This document shows, piece by piece, positions 39,125 through 48,694 of a stretch of 56,019 bases of DNA. The position numbers and the translations under genes are program-made. The notes under the pieces were generated by a model. That model was not told where the DNA came from. It ran no database searches and worked only from the letters and a program-made list of their open reading frames with translations. Each line of letters begins with the position of its first letter. The first letter of the stretch is position 1. This stretch comes from CALELM01 sp045617105 (GTDB lineage Bacteria > Bacillota > Negativicutes > Selenomonadales > Selenomonadaceae): positions 1 to 56,019 of the forward strand of contig JAZLHW010000026.1 of the NCBI GenBank assembly GCA_045617105.1, written 5' to 3'.

Positions 39125-40774
39125 TCAATATGGACCCAAGGAAACCTCCTCACCATCAACTGTCAGCGAGCAACGCCTTGCCGGCGTATTGAAATTCTTT
39201 ACTGCAGAATTTATCGTAACACGAACCCCAGGGAAGATGGCATCCGCTACCATCACCTTGCCATGCTTCATATTTGACAAAGCCTCTTCCAAAGTCTTGA
39301 TTGTTTCCTCATCTCGACGGATCTGTCCAGCAAGCGGAAACTGCGATCTTGTCAATGCATTGATCTGTGCCACACGTTCCTCTGGAAGCGTGTTGATATC
39401 GATTTTTCCCAAGGTATTAAGCACCTGCGTGATCTGTTCCAATCTTGCCTTGCTCTCCTTGTATCTTTTGCAGGTCTCTTTATACTGTGCTTGTATATTA
39501 GGATTGACTCCAACGGTAACGCGAGTCACCACGCTGGCCTGATTGCCAATACAATTCGCCCGAACCTCCTCACCAGCAGCAGCACGTCCTCCCACCAGCT
39601 GTCCTTTCTTTCCTTCCAAAATAATTTTTGCACCGGCAGAAAGCTGGGAATGCAGAGACACATCTGTAATATAAATATCCCTCTCCGCTTCCAATTCTGC
39701 CGTTTCCACGAAGGCAACCCGAATATCCTCCTTGGCCTTGATCTTTGCACGATTCATGCCATTGATACCGCCGCCAATGAACACGTTCCGCCCTTCTACG
39801 ATTGCACCGCTCACCATGCCAGAGATCTCAATATCACCGGAAGCCTTGACCACAAAGCCCTTCTCCACGTTTCCTTTGATCTCAACACTGCCTATAAAAT
39901 CAATGTTTCCCGTCCCGACATTGACACCGCTTTGCAATACCAAATGCGGATCCACGCCAATGGTTCTCTTATTGTCCACGATCTGCCCGTCAATTGTCGC
40001 TACCAGCACATTATCCTCTATCACCTTAGTATTCTTCCCGACAGGCATCGGTATCGGACGGCCATTCCTAGCGTTTACCTCCGTCCCAAACACATTCCTT
40101 CCAGAAGTTCCCTTCGTCTGAGGGATACGGACAGCCAAGACATCATTTCTTTTTGCAAGGACAAAGAGATTCAAGTTCTTATAATCCACCCTGTCATACT
40201 GATCCACGACAGGCTGTCCCTTTTTGCCAAGCTCAAACCGACGTTCAATTTGTGCATTCTCCCCATGAACAGGCGGTGTGCCTTGTGCAGCAACAAAAGG
40301 CTGTGCACTTTTGATTCCCTCAGCAATCGCATCCGAAAGAATACCATAGCTGACATTTTTTTCTGCCAGCGCTTCCATTACCATATCCACCGTTGGAAGC
40401 CGCGTTCCATTCTTCATATCAAGCCGCACAGTTGCCTGCATACGATCCTTGCTGACATCTACAATGACTCTCGCATAAGCTTCCTCTGAGCCATCCCAAT
40501 CATCACCAATAACGCCAACCGCCAAACTGTCTCTTGGCGGATCCGAAATTCTTGTTCTCTTGCCGGAAGCCTCACGAACCACTCTTGAAAGAAGCACGAT
40601 ATCATAATCCAAAACCCCGCGCTCCTGCAAGATTTGACGCATATCAGACAGCTCAAAACCAAATTCCCCGTCCTGCACAGGATATACGGTCAGGAATACA
40701 CCTTCAGTGGAAAACTCAAACAAATATCCCGCATCTTTTCCACCAAGCCGCTGTGTATTTTTTTCCTCCTCCAT
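39125..40774 (-). CDS. FapA family polymer-forming protein (DUF342)
   Basis: A 549-residue protein of the FapA/DUF342 family. An N-terminal domain (about 1-170) precedes a right-handed beta-helix-like core with repeated hydrophobic turns (GNIDFIGSVEIKGNVEKGF, IEISGMVSGAIVEGRNVFI) and a C-terminal coiled coil (about 430-510). Such proteins occur in flagellar operons of Clostridia and Negativicutes; their function is not established. The start is ATG at 40774 with GGAGG about 10 nt upstream; the frame is open to 40822. Confidence 0.85.
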   Translation of the reverse strand: MEEEKNTQRLGGKDAGYLFEFSTEGVFLTVYPVQDGEFGFELSDMRQILQERGVLDYDIVLLSRVVREASGKRTRISDPPRDSLAVGVIGDDWDGSEEAYARVIVDVSKDRMQATVRLDMKNGTRLPTVDMVMEALAEKNVSYGILSDAIAEGIKSAQPFVAAQGTPPVHGENAQIERRFELGKKGQPVVDQYDRVDYKNLNLFVLAKRNDVLAVRIPQTKGTSGRNVFGTEVNARNGRPIPMPVGKNTKVIEDNVLVATIDGQIVDNKRTIGVDPHLVLQSGVNVGTGNIDFIGSVEIKGNVEKGFVVKASGDIEISGMVSGAIVEGRNVFIGGGINGMNRAKIKAKEDIRVAFVETAELEAERDIYITDVSLHSQLSAGAKIILEGKKGQLVGGRAAAGEEVRANCIGNQASVVTRVTVGVNPNIQAQYKETCKRYKESKARLEQITQVLNTLGKIDINTLPEERVAQINALTRSQFPLAGQIRRDEETIKTLEEALSNMKHGKVMVADAIFPGVRVTINSAVKNFNTPARRCSLTVDGEEVSLGPY

Positions 40775-40908
40775 AGTATATCCGCCTCCAATATATAAAA
40801 CGCAGCCTCCAAAGCATCCCATAGCAGCTTCCTCAGAGTGCGCCCTTTTTCAAAATTTAACATTACCTTCCTTGCACAAAGTACAAACTTTACACAAGAA
40901 GCAAGCCC

Positions 40909-41667
40909 TTAACGCAAGCTTGCTTTCACCCTTGCCAAATATCCCCGAAGCCTAAAAACAGCCTTTGTATGCATCTGGGAAATTCTAGCCTCCGTCAAAT
41001 GCATAATCAAACTAATTTCCTTTAAGGTCAATTCCTCGTAATAGTAAAGGGATACAACCAACCGTTCCTTTTCCGGCAAATGATCTATCGCCTCTGCCAA
41101 GGTCTGCTGCAGCTCCTTGAACTCAATGCTCTCCGTTGGACTTTGCTCCACAGCTTCAATCGTATCTACTCGCAAATACTCTTCCAATGGAACTACAGTA
41201 GCTGCATTCATTTGACACACCAGATCCGACAATTCCTTCATAGACATGCCCAAACGTTCTGCCATCTCTTCATCTGTAGCAGAACGTCCTAATTCATTTT
41301 CCAGCTCATATGCAGCTTGCTCATATTTTCGTATTTTTTGTCGAGTTGTAACAGGAATCCAATCCTTTGACCTCAGATAGTCAAGCATTGCCCCCCGCAC
41401 TCTCACACCAGCGTAGGTCTCAAACTTGTTCTGACGGTTCATATCGTAGCGGTCGATGGCATCCATCAATCCAAAAAAACCGCTGCTCAGCAAATCCTCT
41501 TTATCAACATGTGAAGGAAGGCTGATTGCCAGCCTTCCAGCTACCACCCTGACCAATGGAAGATAATATTCCACTAATTGGTTTCTAATCTCAACTGACT
41601 TGTTCTTCTGATAGCACTGCCACAGGGAAGCAACATCGATATGCGAATCATATATTTGGTTTGCCAT
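40909..41667 (-). CDS. fliA: Flagellar sigma factor FliA (sigma-28)
   Basis: An RNA polymerase sigma factor (252 aa) for late flagellar and chemotaxis genes. Region 2 (LVEYYLPLVRVVAGRLA, DLLSSGFFGLMDAIDRYD, FETYAGVRVRGAMLDYLR), region 3 (KYEQAAYELENELGRSAT) and region 4 (LPEKERLVVSLYYYEELTLK, LTEARISQMHTKAVFRLR) are all present. It lies near the end of the operon, like sigD in Bacillus. No flgM is in the window. Confidence 0.96.
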   Translation of the reverse strand: MANQIYDSHIDVASLWQCYQKNKSVEIRNQLVEYYLPLVRVVAGRLAISLPSHVDKEDLLSSGFFGLMDAIDRYDMNRQNKFETYAGVRVRGAMLDYLRSKDWIPVTTRQKIRKYEQAAYELENELGRSATDEEMAERLGMSMKELSDLVCQMNAATVVPLEEYLRVDTIEAVEQSPTESIEFKELQQTLAEAIDHLPEKERLVVSLYYYEELTLKEISLIMHLTEARISQMHTKAVFRLRGYLARVKASLR

Positions 41668-41687
41668 ATGCGTGTCCCCTCCCTATC

Positions 41688-42080
41688 TTATTCCACTGGT
41701 GTTTCTACATGCCTAAAATCATGCTCATCCAAGGGATGAAACCCATCATTGCCTTCTTGAGCAAATCCCGTATCTGTGCCTTCTGTTTCCTCCATCAAAG
41801 CATCCGCCGTATTTGCCCCAATCTCATCCCCTGCTGCAGCCTCGTTCAATGGTGCCTCCCCTTCCATAATCTCTTCCAGTTCAAGGTTCTTATCAAATCC
41901 GATAATATCCTTCGCCTCCAAGACGAGTGCCACCAAATAAACAGCTGCCCCTGTCACTAGGAATCCCACCAGAGAGCGCAACGCTATCGTAACGAACCGT
42001 GCATCGCTGGCAAGTCCGACAAGCATGATCACAAGAGCTGCCACTACAGAAAACACCAGTGACATTCCTAACTTAAACAA
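41688..42080 (-). CDS. Small membrane protein of the flagellar operon
   Basis: A 130-residue protein with two hydrophobic segments (about 3-24 and 31-53) and an acidic, Glu/Asp/Ala-rich cytoplasmic tail ending in HDFRHVETPVE. No known domain is recognised. It lies 20 bp before fliA and 13 bp after cheD, so it is translated within the operon; a role linked to flagella is only inferred. Confidence 0.65.
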   Translation of the reverse strand: MFKLGMSLVFSVVAALVIMLVGLASDARFVTIALRSLVGFLVTGAAVYLVALVLEAKDIIGFDKNLELEEIMEGEAPLNEAAAGDEIGANTADALMEETEGTDTGFAQEGNDGFHPLDEHDFRHVETPVE

Positions 42081-42093
42081 CCCATCTCACCTA

Positions 42094-42582
42094 CTAAATT
42101 TCCTTTTCTCCCTTATTGATGGTTTTTACCTTGTAAACACCGTTGTTCAAATCAATTGAAACAGTACGTCCATAAGTTCCGCCCGTGTCCTCAGAAACCA
42201 AGGGTATCTTCATATCACCAAGAATCCTCTTTGCTGCTTCTGCATTCCTAGTCCCAACGCGCATGACATCCGTAGCATTAGAAAATGCAAACATCTGTGC
42301 ACCGCCGGCTATTTTCGCTACCAAACGAGACTTGGAAGCTCCTGCCTTCAAGACATCCTCCAACATAAGAGGCAATCCTGTGTCCGCAAATTTTGCAGGA
42401 TTGTCACTTGGCCGAGCCTGCGTACTGTCCGGCAGCATAATATGCAGCAATCCACCAATCTTTGTCTGCGGATCGTACAGTGATATGCCGATACAGGATC
42501 CCAAACCATAACTTATCAAGGTTGACGGACTCTGACCAACCTTGTAGTCGGCCATACCGACTTTGATCAGCTCCTCTGGCAT
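42094..42582 (-). CDS. cheD: Chemoreceptor glutamine deamidase CheD
   Basis: A 162-residue enzyme that deamidates Gln residues of chemoreceptors and pairs with CheC. The catalytic Cys30 and His47 are in SYGLGSCIGISLYD and GGLLHIMLPDS; IAGGAQMF and GGTYGRTVSIDL follow. ATG at 42582, 1 bp after the cheC stop, has AGGAG 9 nt upstream; an upstream TTG at 42591 would overlap cheC. Confidence 0.95.
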   Translation of the reverse strand: MPEELIKVGMADYKVGQSPSTLISYGLGSCIGISLYDPQTKIGGLLHIMLPDSTQARPSDNPAKFADTGLPLMLEDVLKAGASKSRLVAKIAGGAQMFAFSNATDVMRVGTRNAEAAKRILGDMKIPLVSEDTGGTYGRTVSIDLNNGVYKVKTINKGEKEI

Positions 42583-42583
42583 A

Positions 42584-43198
42584 TCACTCAACTCCTACTG
42601 CAGAAATAATCGTCTCCAACGAACCTGGATCCGGCACAAGGAAGAAATGACCATTGATTCCATCATCTTCAGAAAGGAATTCCGTCTCGATAACCATCGC
42701 CGTATCCCCCATTTGCCCCAGCTGAACCAAAACGACATTAAGAATTGCTCCTGCCATATCCATAGCCAGAGCCGGAATAGAGGGAAGCATGGAAATCTGC
42801 GTAAACGTAAAGAACGCATTCAAGTACGCACCCGCAAGAATATTTCCTATTTCCATCAATGCAGACTCATCCATGAAATCCAGCTTCTGCGTTTCTCCCT
42901 GCTTCTTTCCCATAATCGTATCTACAAGATAGAATGCACTTTTCTGCGGCAAAAGAAACAGGATATTTCCTGGTGCTTTGCCATAGACCCGCAAAAATAC
43001 CCCTGCAACGATCGTATCAGGACCGCCTACCAGATCAGGAACTGCATCCAAAGGAACCAAGGCAACCTTCGGAACATTCATATCGATCCTGCGATTGATG
43101 ATCTGGGAAAGTGCCGTTGCCGAATTTCCTGCTCCTACATTCCCAATCTCGCGCAAGGCATCTAACTGATTTGCGGACAGCTTAAACCCATCACTCAT
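42584..43198 (-). CDS. cheC: CheY-P phosphatase CheC
   Basis: A 204-residue chemotaxis phosphatase. Both active-site segments with the ExxN pair are seen: ALREIGNVGAGNSATAL (about residues 14-30) and ALMEIGNILAGAYLNAF (about 113-129). CheC hydrolyses CheY-P and is stimulated by CheD, whose gene follows directly. The start at 43198 has GAGGTG 7 nt upstream. Confidence 0.95.
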   Translation of the reverse strand: MSDGFKLSANQLDALREIGNVGAGNSATALSQIINRRIDMNVPKVALVPLDAVPDLVGGPDTIVAGVFLRVYGKAPGNILFLLPQKSAFYLVDTIMGKKQGETQKLDFMDESALMEIGNILAGAYLNAFFTFTQISMLPSIPALAMDMAGAILNVVLVQLGQMGDTAMVIETEFLSEDDGINGHFFLVPDPGSLETIISAVGVE

Positions 43199-43209
43199 AT
43201 CTGGACACC

Positions 43210-43674
43210 TCACTTATTCTCCTTTGCCATGCCGATAATCTCCTGCAGGTTCAGCATGATGATCAAACGGCCATCCATGTTGCCAATGCCGCTCAGGAAA
43301 CGAGTAACTTCCTTTCCATTAACAGCTTTCTTTGCATCCACCGGCTTCGTATCGATCGTAATAACCTCCGTTACTGCATCAACCAACATTCCAACATGAA
43401 GGTCGTCCACCGTTACAGTAACAATACGGGTCTTTTCCGTATAAGGTGTCTGCTCCAATCCAAGACGCTGCTTCAGGTCGATTACTGGAAGAACACTGCC
43501 GCGCAGATTGATAACTCCCTTGATGAAATCTGCCGCAAAAGGAACACGGGTAATATCCGTGAGATTCCTAATTTCCTGTACGTTCAGAATACTTACGCCA
43601 TATTCCTCATCTCTAAGCTTAAAGGCAACGACCTGAATGCCTTCATCCACTACGCTAATCTCTTCGTTTGCCAT
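43210..43674 (-). CDS. cheW: Chemotaxis adaptor protein CheW
   Basis: A 154-residue CheW domain linking receptors to CheA: VVAFKLRDEEYGVSILNVQ, GVINLRGSVLPVIDLKQRL and the C-terminal DGRLIIMLNLQEIIGM. The start is ATG at 43674, with GGGGG 8 nt upstream. It lies 22 bp after cheA. Confidence 0.96.
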   Translation of the reverse strand: MANEEISVVDEGIQVVAFKLRDEEYGVSILNVQEIRNLTDITRVPFAADFIKGVINLRGSVLPVIDLKQRLGLEQTPYTEKTRIVTVTVDDLHVGMLVDAVTEVITIDTKPVDAKKAVNGKEVTRFLSGIGNMDGRLIIMLNLQEIIGMAKENK

Positions 43675-43696
43675 CTCTTTTACCCCCTTCAACAGC

Positions 43697-45775
43697 TTAC
43701 TGCATCATTGTAGCAACATCGATAATCAATGCAACGCGACCATCACCAAGAACGGTTGCTCCTGAGAACATCTTGAGGCCGTTAAAGAGGTTGCCCAACG
43801 TCTTGATAACGATTTCCTGCTGTCCTATGAGATGATCGACAACGATACCAGCCTTCGATTCCCCTGCATGGACAACCACAACAAAGATCTCCTCCGAATC
43901 CTTCACATGCTCCACCTGCAAGGTCTGTTCCATCCGAATAATAGGAATAATCTCGCCGCGAAGCACAATGACTTCCTTATTCTGCACAGTCTTGATATCA
44001 TCTGGCTGAATATTGATCGTGCTGTCAATGGAACCAAGCGGAATCGCATACATCTCCTCCTGAACCTTGACCAGCATTGCCTGAATAATTGCCAAAGTCA
44101 AAGGAAGCTTGATCTTAAATACAGAACCTTCATCGATCTTCGTCTCGACGTCCACATGACCGGAAAGTGCCTCGATCTTGTTCCTGACAACGTCCATGCC
44201 TACGCCGCGGCCGGAAATATCACTGATCTGTTCTGCTGTCGAGAAGCCCGGCAGGAAGATAATGCGTACTGCATCTGCATCATCCAGCTTGTCTACCTCA
44301 TCCTGCGTCATCATGCCCTTTTCCACGGCCTTGCGGCGCATCTTGTTCGCATCAATGCCAGCACCATCGTCCGTGACCATGATAACCACATTGTTGCCTT
44401 CGTGACGAGCAATCAAGCCGACCTCACCGACACGAGGCTTTCCTTTGGTTTCACGCACATCTGGAAGCTCCACGCCATGATCCAAGGAATTACGCAAAAG
44501 ATGCATGATCGGATCGCCGATCTCATCAATAACAGTACGATCCAACTCTGTTTCCTCACCCTCAATGGTAAGGTTGATTTCTTTGTTAAGTTCCTTGGAA
44601 ACATCCCGCACCATACGTGGGAAACGGTTGAACACCTGACTGACTGGAACCATTCGAACCTTCATAACGATGTTCTGCAGATCTGTCGTAACACGATCCA
44701 TCTGCTCCAAGGTCTCCGTAAGCTCACTGATACGATGCGTTTGACCGATCTGTTCCAAACGAACCTTATTGATAACCAACTCTCCCATGAGATTCATCAG
44801 CGTATCCAGCTTTTCAATATCAACACGCACAGATTGCCCTGCATGGTTCTTCTTTGCAGCAGCAGGAGCAGGAGCAGCAGGCTTCGCTGCTGCTGGCTTC
44901 GCTGCTGGTGCAGCCGCCGGTGCCGGTGCAGCAGCCGGTTCTGGTGCAGCTGCCGCCGGTGCAGGTGCTGCCGCTGGTGCTTCTTTCTTTTCCGACAGGT
45001 CAAGAACCTTGATCTTCACGGTCTCAATCTCAGAAATCGCCATCAAAGCATCCTCGATCTGCTTTTCCTCCGATGCAGTCACGATAATGACATCAAAACT
45101 CAAATCAAATTTTTCCTGTTCCAGCTCCTCGGCAACAGGAACCGACTTCACAAGGTCACTCAGCTCATCCAATGCATTCATGACCATGTAAGAGCGAGCT
45201 GATTTCAAAAGACAGGTCTGTGCAAGGCTTACATGAATATGCATTCCGCGCAATCCCGACGACTGTGCCTGCTTAATAATCTCCTTTTCTGTATCCGAAA
45301 GCTCAATAACCGGCATCTCATCTGCCGCCGGAGCTGCTTCCACTGGTGCAGCAGCTGCTGGAGCAGGTGTCTCTGCTGCCGCTTTTCCTGCATCACCTGA
45401 AGAAAGAATGCTCAGCTTCTTGACAAGCTCCGACACATCAATAAGATCTTCTGGATCCCCATTTCCCACATTGTCAATCATCTGCTCCAAAGAGTCCAAG
45501 CACTTGAAAAGAACATCTATGATTTCTTCTGTAATTTTCAGCTGCTCATGACGAAGCAGGTCAAGCACGTCCTCCATTTCATGCGTCAATTCTGCAATCT
45601 TCGTGTATCCCATAGTTGCAGACATGCCCTTCAATGTATGCGCATTACGGAAAATCTCATTCAGAACCGATAAGTCCTCCATATTGTCTTCGAGACTCAG
45701 CAAGCCTTCATTCAGCGATTGCAGATGCTCGTGAGACTCATCCAAAAACATGTCCATATACTGATTGGTATCCAT
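43697..45775 (-). CDS. cheA: Chemotaxis histidine kinase CheA
   Basis: A 692-residue class II histidine kinase. Order of domains: an HPt domain with phosphorylated His46 (NAHTLKGMSATMGY), a P2-like response-regulator-docking domain (about 165-260), an Ala/Pro-rich linker (about 265-320), a P3 dimerisation helix pair (about 325-390), an HATPase domain with N-box LLRNSLDHGV, VTDDGAGID and SGRGVGMDVV, and a C-terminal CheW-like domain (about 555-692). It passes phosphate to CheY and CheB, both encoded upstream in this operon. Confidence 0.97.
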   Translation of the reverse strand: MDTNQYMDMFLDESHEHLQSLNEGLLSLEDNMEDLSVLNEIFRNAHTLKGMSATMGYTKIAELTHEMEDVLDLLRHEQLKITEEIIDVLFKCLDSLEQMIDNVGNGDPEDLIDVSELVKKLSILSSGDAGKAAAETPAPAAAAPVEAAPAADEMPVIELSDTEKEIIKQAQSSGLRGMHIHVSLAQTCLLKSARSYMVMNALDELSDLVKSVPVAEELEQEKFDLSFDVIIVTASEEKQIEDALMAISEIETVKIKVLDLSEKKEAPAAAPAPAAAAPEPAAAPAPAAAPAAKPAAAKPAAPAPAAAKKNHAGQSVRVDIEKLDTLMNLMGELVINKVRLEQIGQTHRISELTETLEQMDRVTTDLQNIVMKVRMVPVSQVFNRFPRMVRDVSKELNKEINLTIEGEETELDRTVIDEIGDPIMHLLRNSLDHGVELPDVRETKGKPRVGEVGLIARHEGNNVVIMVTDDGAGIDANKMRRKAVEKGMMTQDEVDKLDDADAVRIIFLPGFSTAEQISDISGRGVGMDVVRNKIEALSGHVDVETKIDEGSVFKIKLPLTLAIIQAMLVKVQEEMYAIPLGSIDSTINIQPDDIKTVQNKEVIVLRGEIIPIIRMEQTLQVEHVKDSEEIFVVVVHAGESKAGIVVDHLIGQQEIVIKTLGNLFNGLKMFSGATVLGDGRVALIIDVATMMQ

Positions 45776-45797
45776 TTGTATTCCCCCTACATCCTTC

Positions 45798-47024
45798 CTA
45801 TTTTTTTACCGCTTCGACAATTGCTAACGCAATATCCTGCACAGGCTGAATCTCGTCTGCCAAGCCAGCCTCAACAACTGCCTTTGGCATCCCATAGATA
45901 ACAGAGGTTTCTTCATTCTGCGCTATGCTGTACCCACCATGCGCCTTGATCTTCTTCATGCCCTCGCAGCCATCGCATCCCATCCCAGTCATAATGACTG
46001 CCACAAGATCCTTTCCAAACTGCGCTGCAGAATCATACATGACGTTCACTGCAGGACGATGACTCCCCACCGGAGGATCTTGGCTGAGAACGATCTTTCG
46101 CTTGCTAAGGTCAGATTCAATCCTCAAGTGATAATCCCCTGGTGCTATATAAACATGGCCTGGCTCGATCAGCTCATCGTTTTCAGCTTCCTTCACGGAA
46201 ACTGCCGAAATAGCATTCAATCGATTGGCCAATGATTTCGTAAATCCTGCCGGCATATGCTGGACAACGACCACTCCGCAAGGAAGATTTCCCGGCAGCC
46301 GAGTGATTACATTCTGCAAAGCCTGAGGTCCTCCTGTTGACGTACCGATCACGACCAGCTTCTTGCTTTCTGCCCGAAAGTCTCCCGTTGCAACAGGCTT
46401 TGCGCTCGCCGGCGGCACTGGAACATTCTTTTTTCGCTGCAGCAACGGATTTTCCCTTTTCGCAAACCTGTCCTTGGGAGATTCCTTTGGAGGAGGCTGC
46501 ACTGCCTGCTGAGGCTTCCATCCTGTCCTTTGCGGCATCTCAACACGATGCATTACAGGCTCTGCCGGACGCTTCTGAAATTCCGTTTCCTTGATTCTTG
46601 AAGAAGCCCCACTTGTCCCAATGCGCCTTGGTACAGCCTTGGCCGCATTTCTGCATTTCAACAGGATATCATCTTCAATCGTGTCAATCTTGGAAACAGA
46701 ACCCCCTGCCTTGCTCAAAAAATCCACGGCACCCAGGCTCAGTGCCTTAATGGTTGCCTCTGTTCCTTCCTGCGTCAAGCTGCTGAACACCACAACTGGC
46801 GTTGGGCACTCATCCATAATAACTGCCAGCGCACTCAAGCCATCCATGACAGGCATGTTCACGTCCATAGTTATCAAGTCCGGTTTTAGGTTCTTCGCCT
46901 TGTCTACAGCTTCCTTCCCATTTTTTGCTGTATCTACAACTTCAAAATCAGATTGTCTTCGAAATAAGTCTGACAAAACTTTTCGCATGAATGCAGAATC
47001 ATCAGCAATCAATACGCGAATCAC
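45798..47024 (-). CDS. cheB: Chemotaxis response regulator protein-glutamate methylesterase CheB
   Basis: A 408-residue enzyme with an N-terminal receiver domain (phospho-acceptor Asp54 in LITMDVNMPVMDGL), a long Pro/Lys-rich linker (about 130-215, longer than usual) and a methylesterase domain with catalytic Ser (IGTSTGGPQAL), His (VVVQHMPAGF) and Asp (MTGMGCDGCEGM). It removes methyl groups from chemoreceptors. The start is GTG at 47024 with GAGGTGA upstream; the frame is open to 47075 but lacks a site. Confidence 0.95.
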   Translation of the reverse strand: MIRVLIADDSAFMRKVLSDLFRRQSDFEVVDTAKNGKEAVDKAKNLKPDLITMDVNMPVMDGLSALAVIMDECPTPVVVFSSLTQEGTEATIKALSLGAVDFLSKAGGSVSKIDTIEDDILLKCRNAAKAVPRRIGTSGASSRIKETEFQKRPAEPVMHRVEMPQRTGWKPQQAVQPPPKESPKDRFAKRENPLLQRKKNVPVPPASAKPVATGDFRAESKKLVVIGTSTGGPQALQNVITRLPGNLPCGVVVVQHMPAGFTKSLANRLNAISAVSVKEAENDELIEPGHVYIAPGDYHLRIESDLSKRKIVLSQDPPVGSHRPAVNVMYDSAAQFGKDLVAVIMTGMGCDGCEGMKKIKAHGGYSIAQNEETSVIYGMPKAVVEAGLADEIQPVQDIALAIVEAVKK

Positions 47025-47074
47025 CCTGCTCACCTCTCTATCCAAGTATTTGGGAAACGATCCGATTCCCTCCA

Positions 47075-47761
47075 TTATGATATTGGAACCCCTTTCGCCA
47101 GCGTCTTTCGCTGTACTGCAAACAAATATCTCACAATTTTATTCATATCTGCTGGCGGCAGCTGCTCAAAATGAGCTCCCACATAATAATTCACTATGCC
47201 GTCAGCCCGTGTGATTCTTGTACAGCGTACCAAACGGCTCATGACCTCCAGCGTTCCAACCTCAGGAATCTCGCAGAGCTCCAAACCAGCCATAGTCCCC
47301 TCCTTGACTGGCTCATTCATGACAAATCCTACGCCATTCCCGCTCAGGTCAACAGTCCTGGTCTCCAAAGGATTTCCAATATGCCCTTCCTCATCCACCA
47401 ATTTCACCTTGATGCGATGCGTGATCCGTACACGGAAGAACTCCCGGTTCTGGCAGTACTCCGCTTTTTCCGGAAAGGAAAGATTCCATACAGGAATCCC
47501 ATTTTCCAATCTGCCATTGGATCTGATTACCGTAGAAAACTTGTACCTGTTCTCCGAGCCAAGGGTCTGTGCAAAAACCCTTGCACCCTTGCCTAAAACG
47601 ACTGGAACTCGTTGGCTCGTCATCGGCATATCCACAACGATACTGTTTTCTGTCAAGTCTTCAATACGACTAAGATATTTCTCCCCATCATCGCCAACCG
47701 TGAATTCAACACGCTGACCAATTTTCAAAACATCCTTCGCTTTTATTGATTCGCCCGCCAT
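47075..47761 (-). CDS. PilZ domain c-di-GMP-binding protein (YcgR/FlgZ-like)
   Basis: A 228-residue protein with an N-terminal YcgR-like barrel (about 10-100) and a C-terminal PilZ domain. The c-di-GMP motifs are NREFFRVRI (an RxxxR variant with the first Arg) and DLSGNGVGF (D/NxSxxG). Such proteins slow the flagellar motor when c-di-GMP is high. It lies between flhG and cheB in the operon. GGAGG precedes the ATG by 9 nt. Confidence 0.9.
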   Translation of the reverse strand: MAGESIKAKDVLKIGQRVEFTVGDDGEKYLSRIEDLTENSIVVDMPMTSQRVPVVLGKGARVFAQTLGSENRYKFSTVIRSNGRLENGIPVWNLSFPEKAEYCQNREFFRVRITHRIKVKLVDEEGHIGNPLETRTVDLSGNGVGFVMNEPVKEGTMAGLELCEIPEVGTLEVMSRLVRCTRITRADGIVNYYVGAHFEQLPPADMNKIVRYLFAVQRKTLAKGVPIS

Positions 47762-47781
47762 GCAAAAGTTCCTCCATTATT

Positions 47782-48690
47782 TTACGAAAAATTAAAAATT
47801 TGTTGCAAAAAACCTTTCCAACCCCTTTTTACGTCCATTTTTTTGCCGTAAAGCAACTGGTTGGCCATTGCAATCACGCATTTTGAGGCAAGCGAGCCGG
47901 AATTCATCACCAAAAATGGCTGCTGCCTGCGAACTGCTCCCATGACATTTCTGTCTTCGAAAATGTATCCTGCACATGCAATATCCATTTTCAAAAACTT
48001 TTGTGATGTCCTTTGAAGCTTCGACACAACCTCCTGACTTTCCTCCCTATCATAGACACGATTCACAACTAGCTTTATATTTTTATTTGCCGCATACATA
48101 CTGTACGCCTTCATAACGGCATACGCATCTGTAAGTGCCGTAGGCTCCGGAGTCGTGATCAAGAGTACCTCATCTGCCGCAAGAATAAATTCCATGACGT
48201 TCTTGCCAAGTCCTGCACCAGTATCCACTAAAATAATATCTGCTATTTTTTCGCAATCACTGAGCTTCTGCATGAGCAGCTGACGCTCCGCAACAGAAAA
48301 ATCGCCCGCCTTTTCAATCCCGGAACCGCCAGAAATGTACGTTATCCCATACGGCCCATGGACTAAAACATCTTGCAAGGTCACGCCATCTTCCAAAAGA
48401 TTCAGTAAATGGTAGCGAGACATGCTGCCAAGCACCACATCAACATTTGCCATGCCAAGATCCGCATCTATCACCAAGACACGCTGCCCGGCTTCATGGA
48501 GCGCGATTGCAAGATTCACCGTGAGGTTTGTCTTGCCAACGCCGCCCTTTCCGCTCGTCACGGCAATCACTCGAGTCGTATGTTCCCCTTTATCAAAGAA
48601 ATTTCCCGAATTTCTCCCTGCCAGCAAAGACTGCGCCCCGTAATCTGACTTGTCCTCTACCAGCTCTCTGAGCCTCGATGCCTGATCCAT
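47782..48690 (-). CDS. flhG: MinD/ParA-like ATPase FlhG
   Basis: A 302-residue ATPase that sets flagellar number and place together with FlhF. The N-terminal helix (about 1-25, QASRLRELV) is of the FlhG type that stimulates the FlhF GTPase. A deviant Walker A, TSGKGGVGKTN (about 45-55), is followed by VLVIDADLGMANVDVVLG and ILVDTGAGLGKNVM. It starts 4 bp after the flhF stop. Confidence 0.95.
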   Translation of the reverse strand: MDQASRLRELVEDKSDYGAQSLLAGRNSGNFFDKGEHTTRVIAVTSGKGGVGKTNLTVNLAIALHEAGQRVLVIDADLGMANVDVVLGSMSRYHLLNLLEDGVTLQDVLVHGPYGITYISGGSGIEKAGDFSVAERQLLMQKLSDCEKIADIILVDTGAGLGKNVMEFILAADEVLLITTPEPTALTDAYAVMKAYSMYAANKNIKLVVNRVYDREESQEVVSKLQRTSQKFLKMDIACAGYIFEDRNVMGAVRRQQPFLVMNSGSLASKCVIAMANQLLYGKKMDVKRGWKGFLQQIFNFS

Positions 48691-48694
48691 CCTA

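Noticed and set aside
44850..45000. Repetitive GCAGC/GGTGC stretch within cheA
   Set aside because: It encodes the Ala/Pro-rich inter-domain linker of CheA and is ordinary low-complexity coding sequence.
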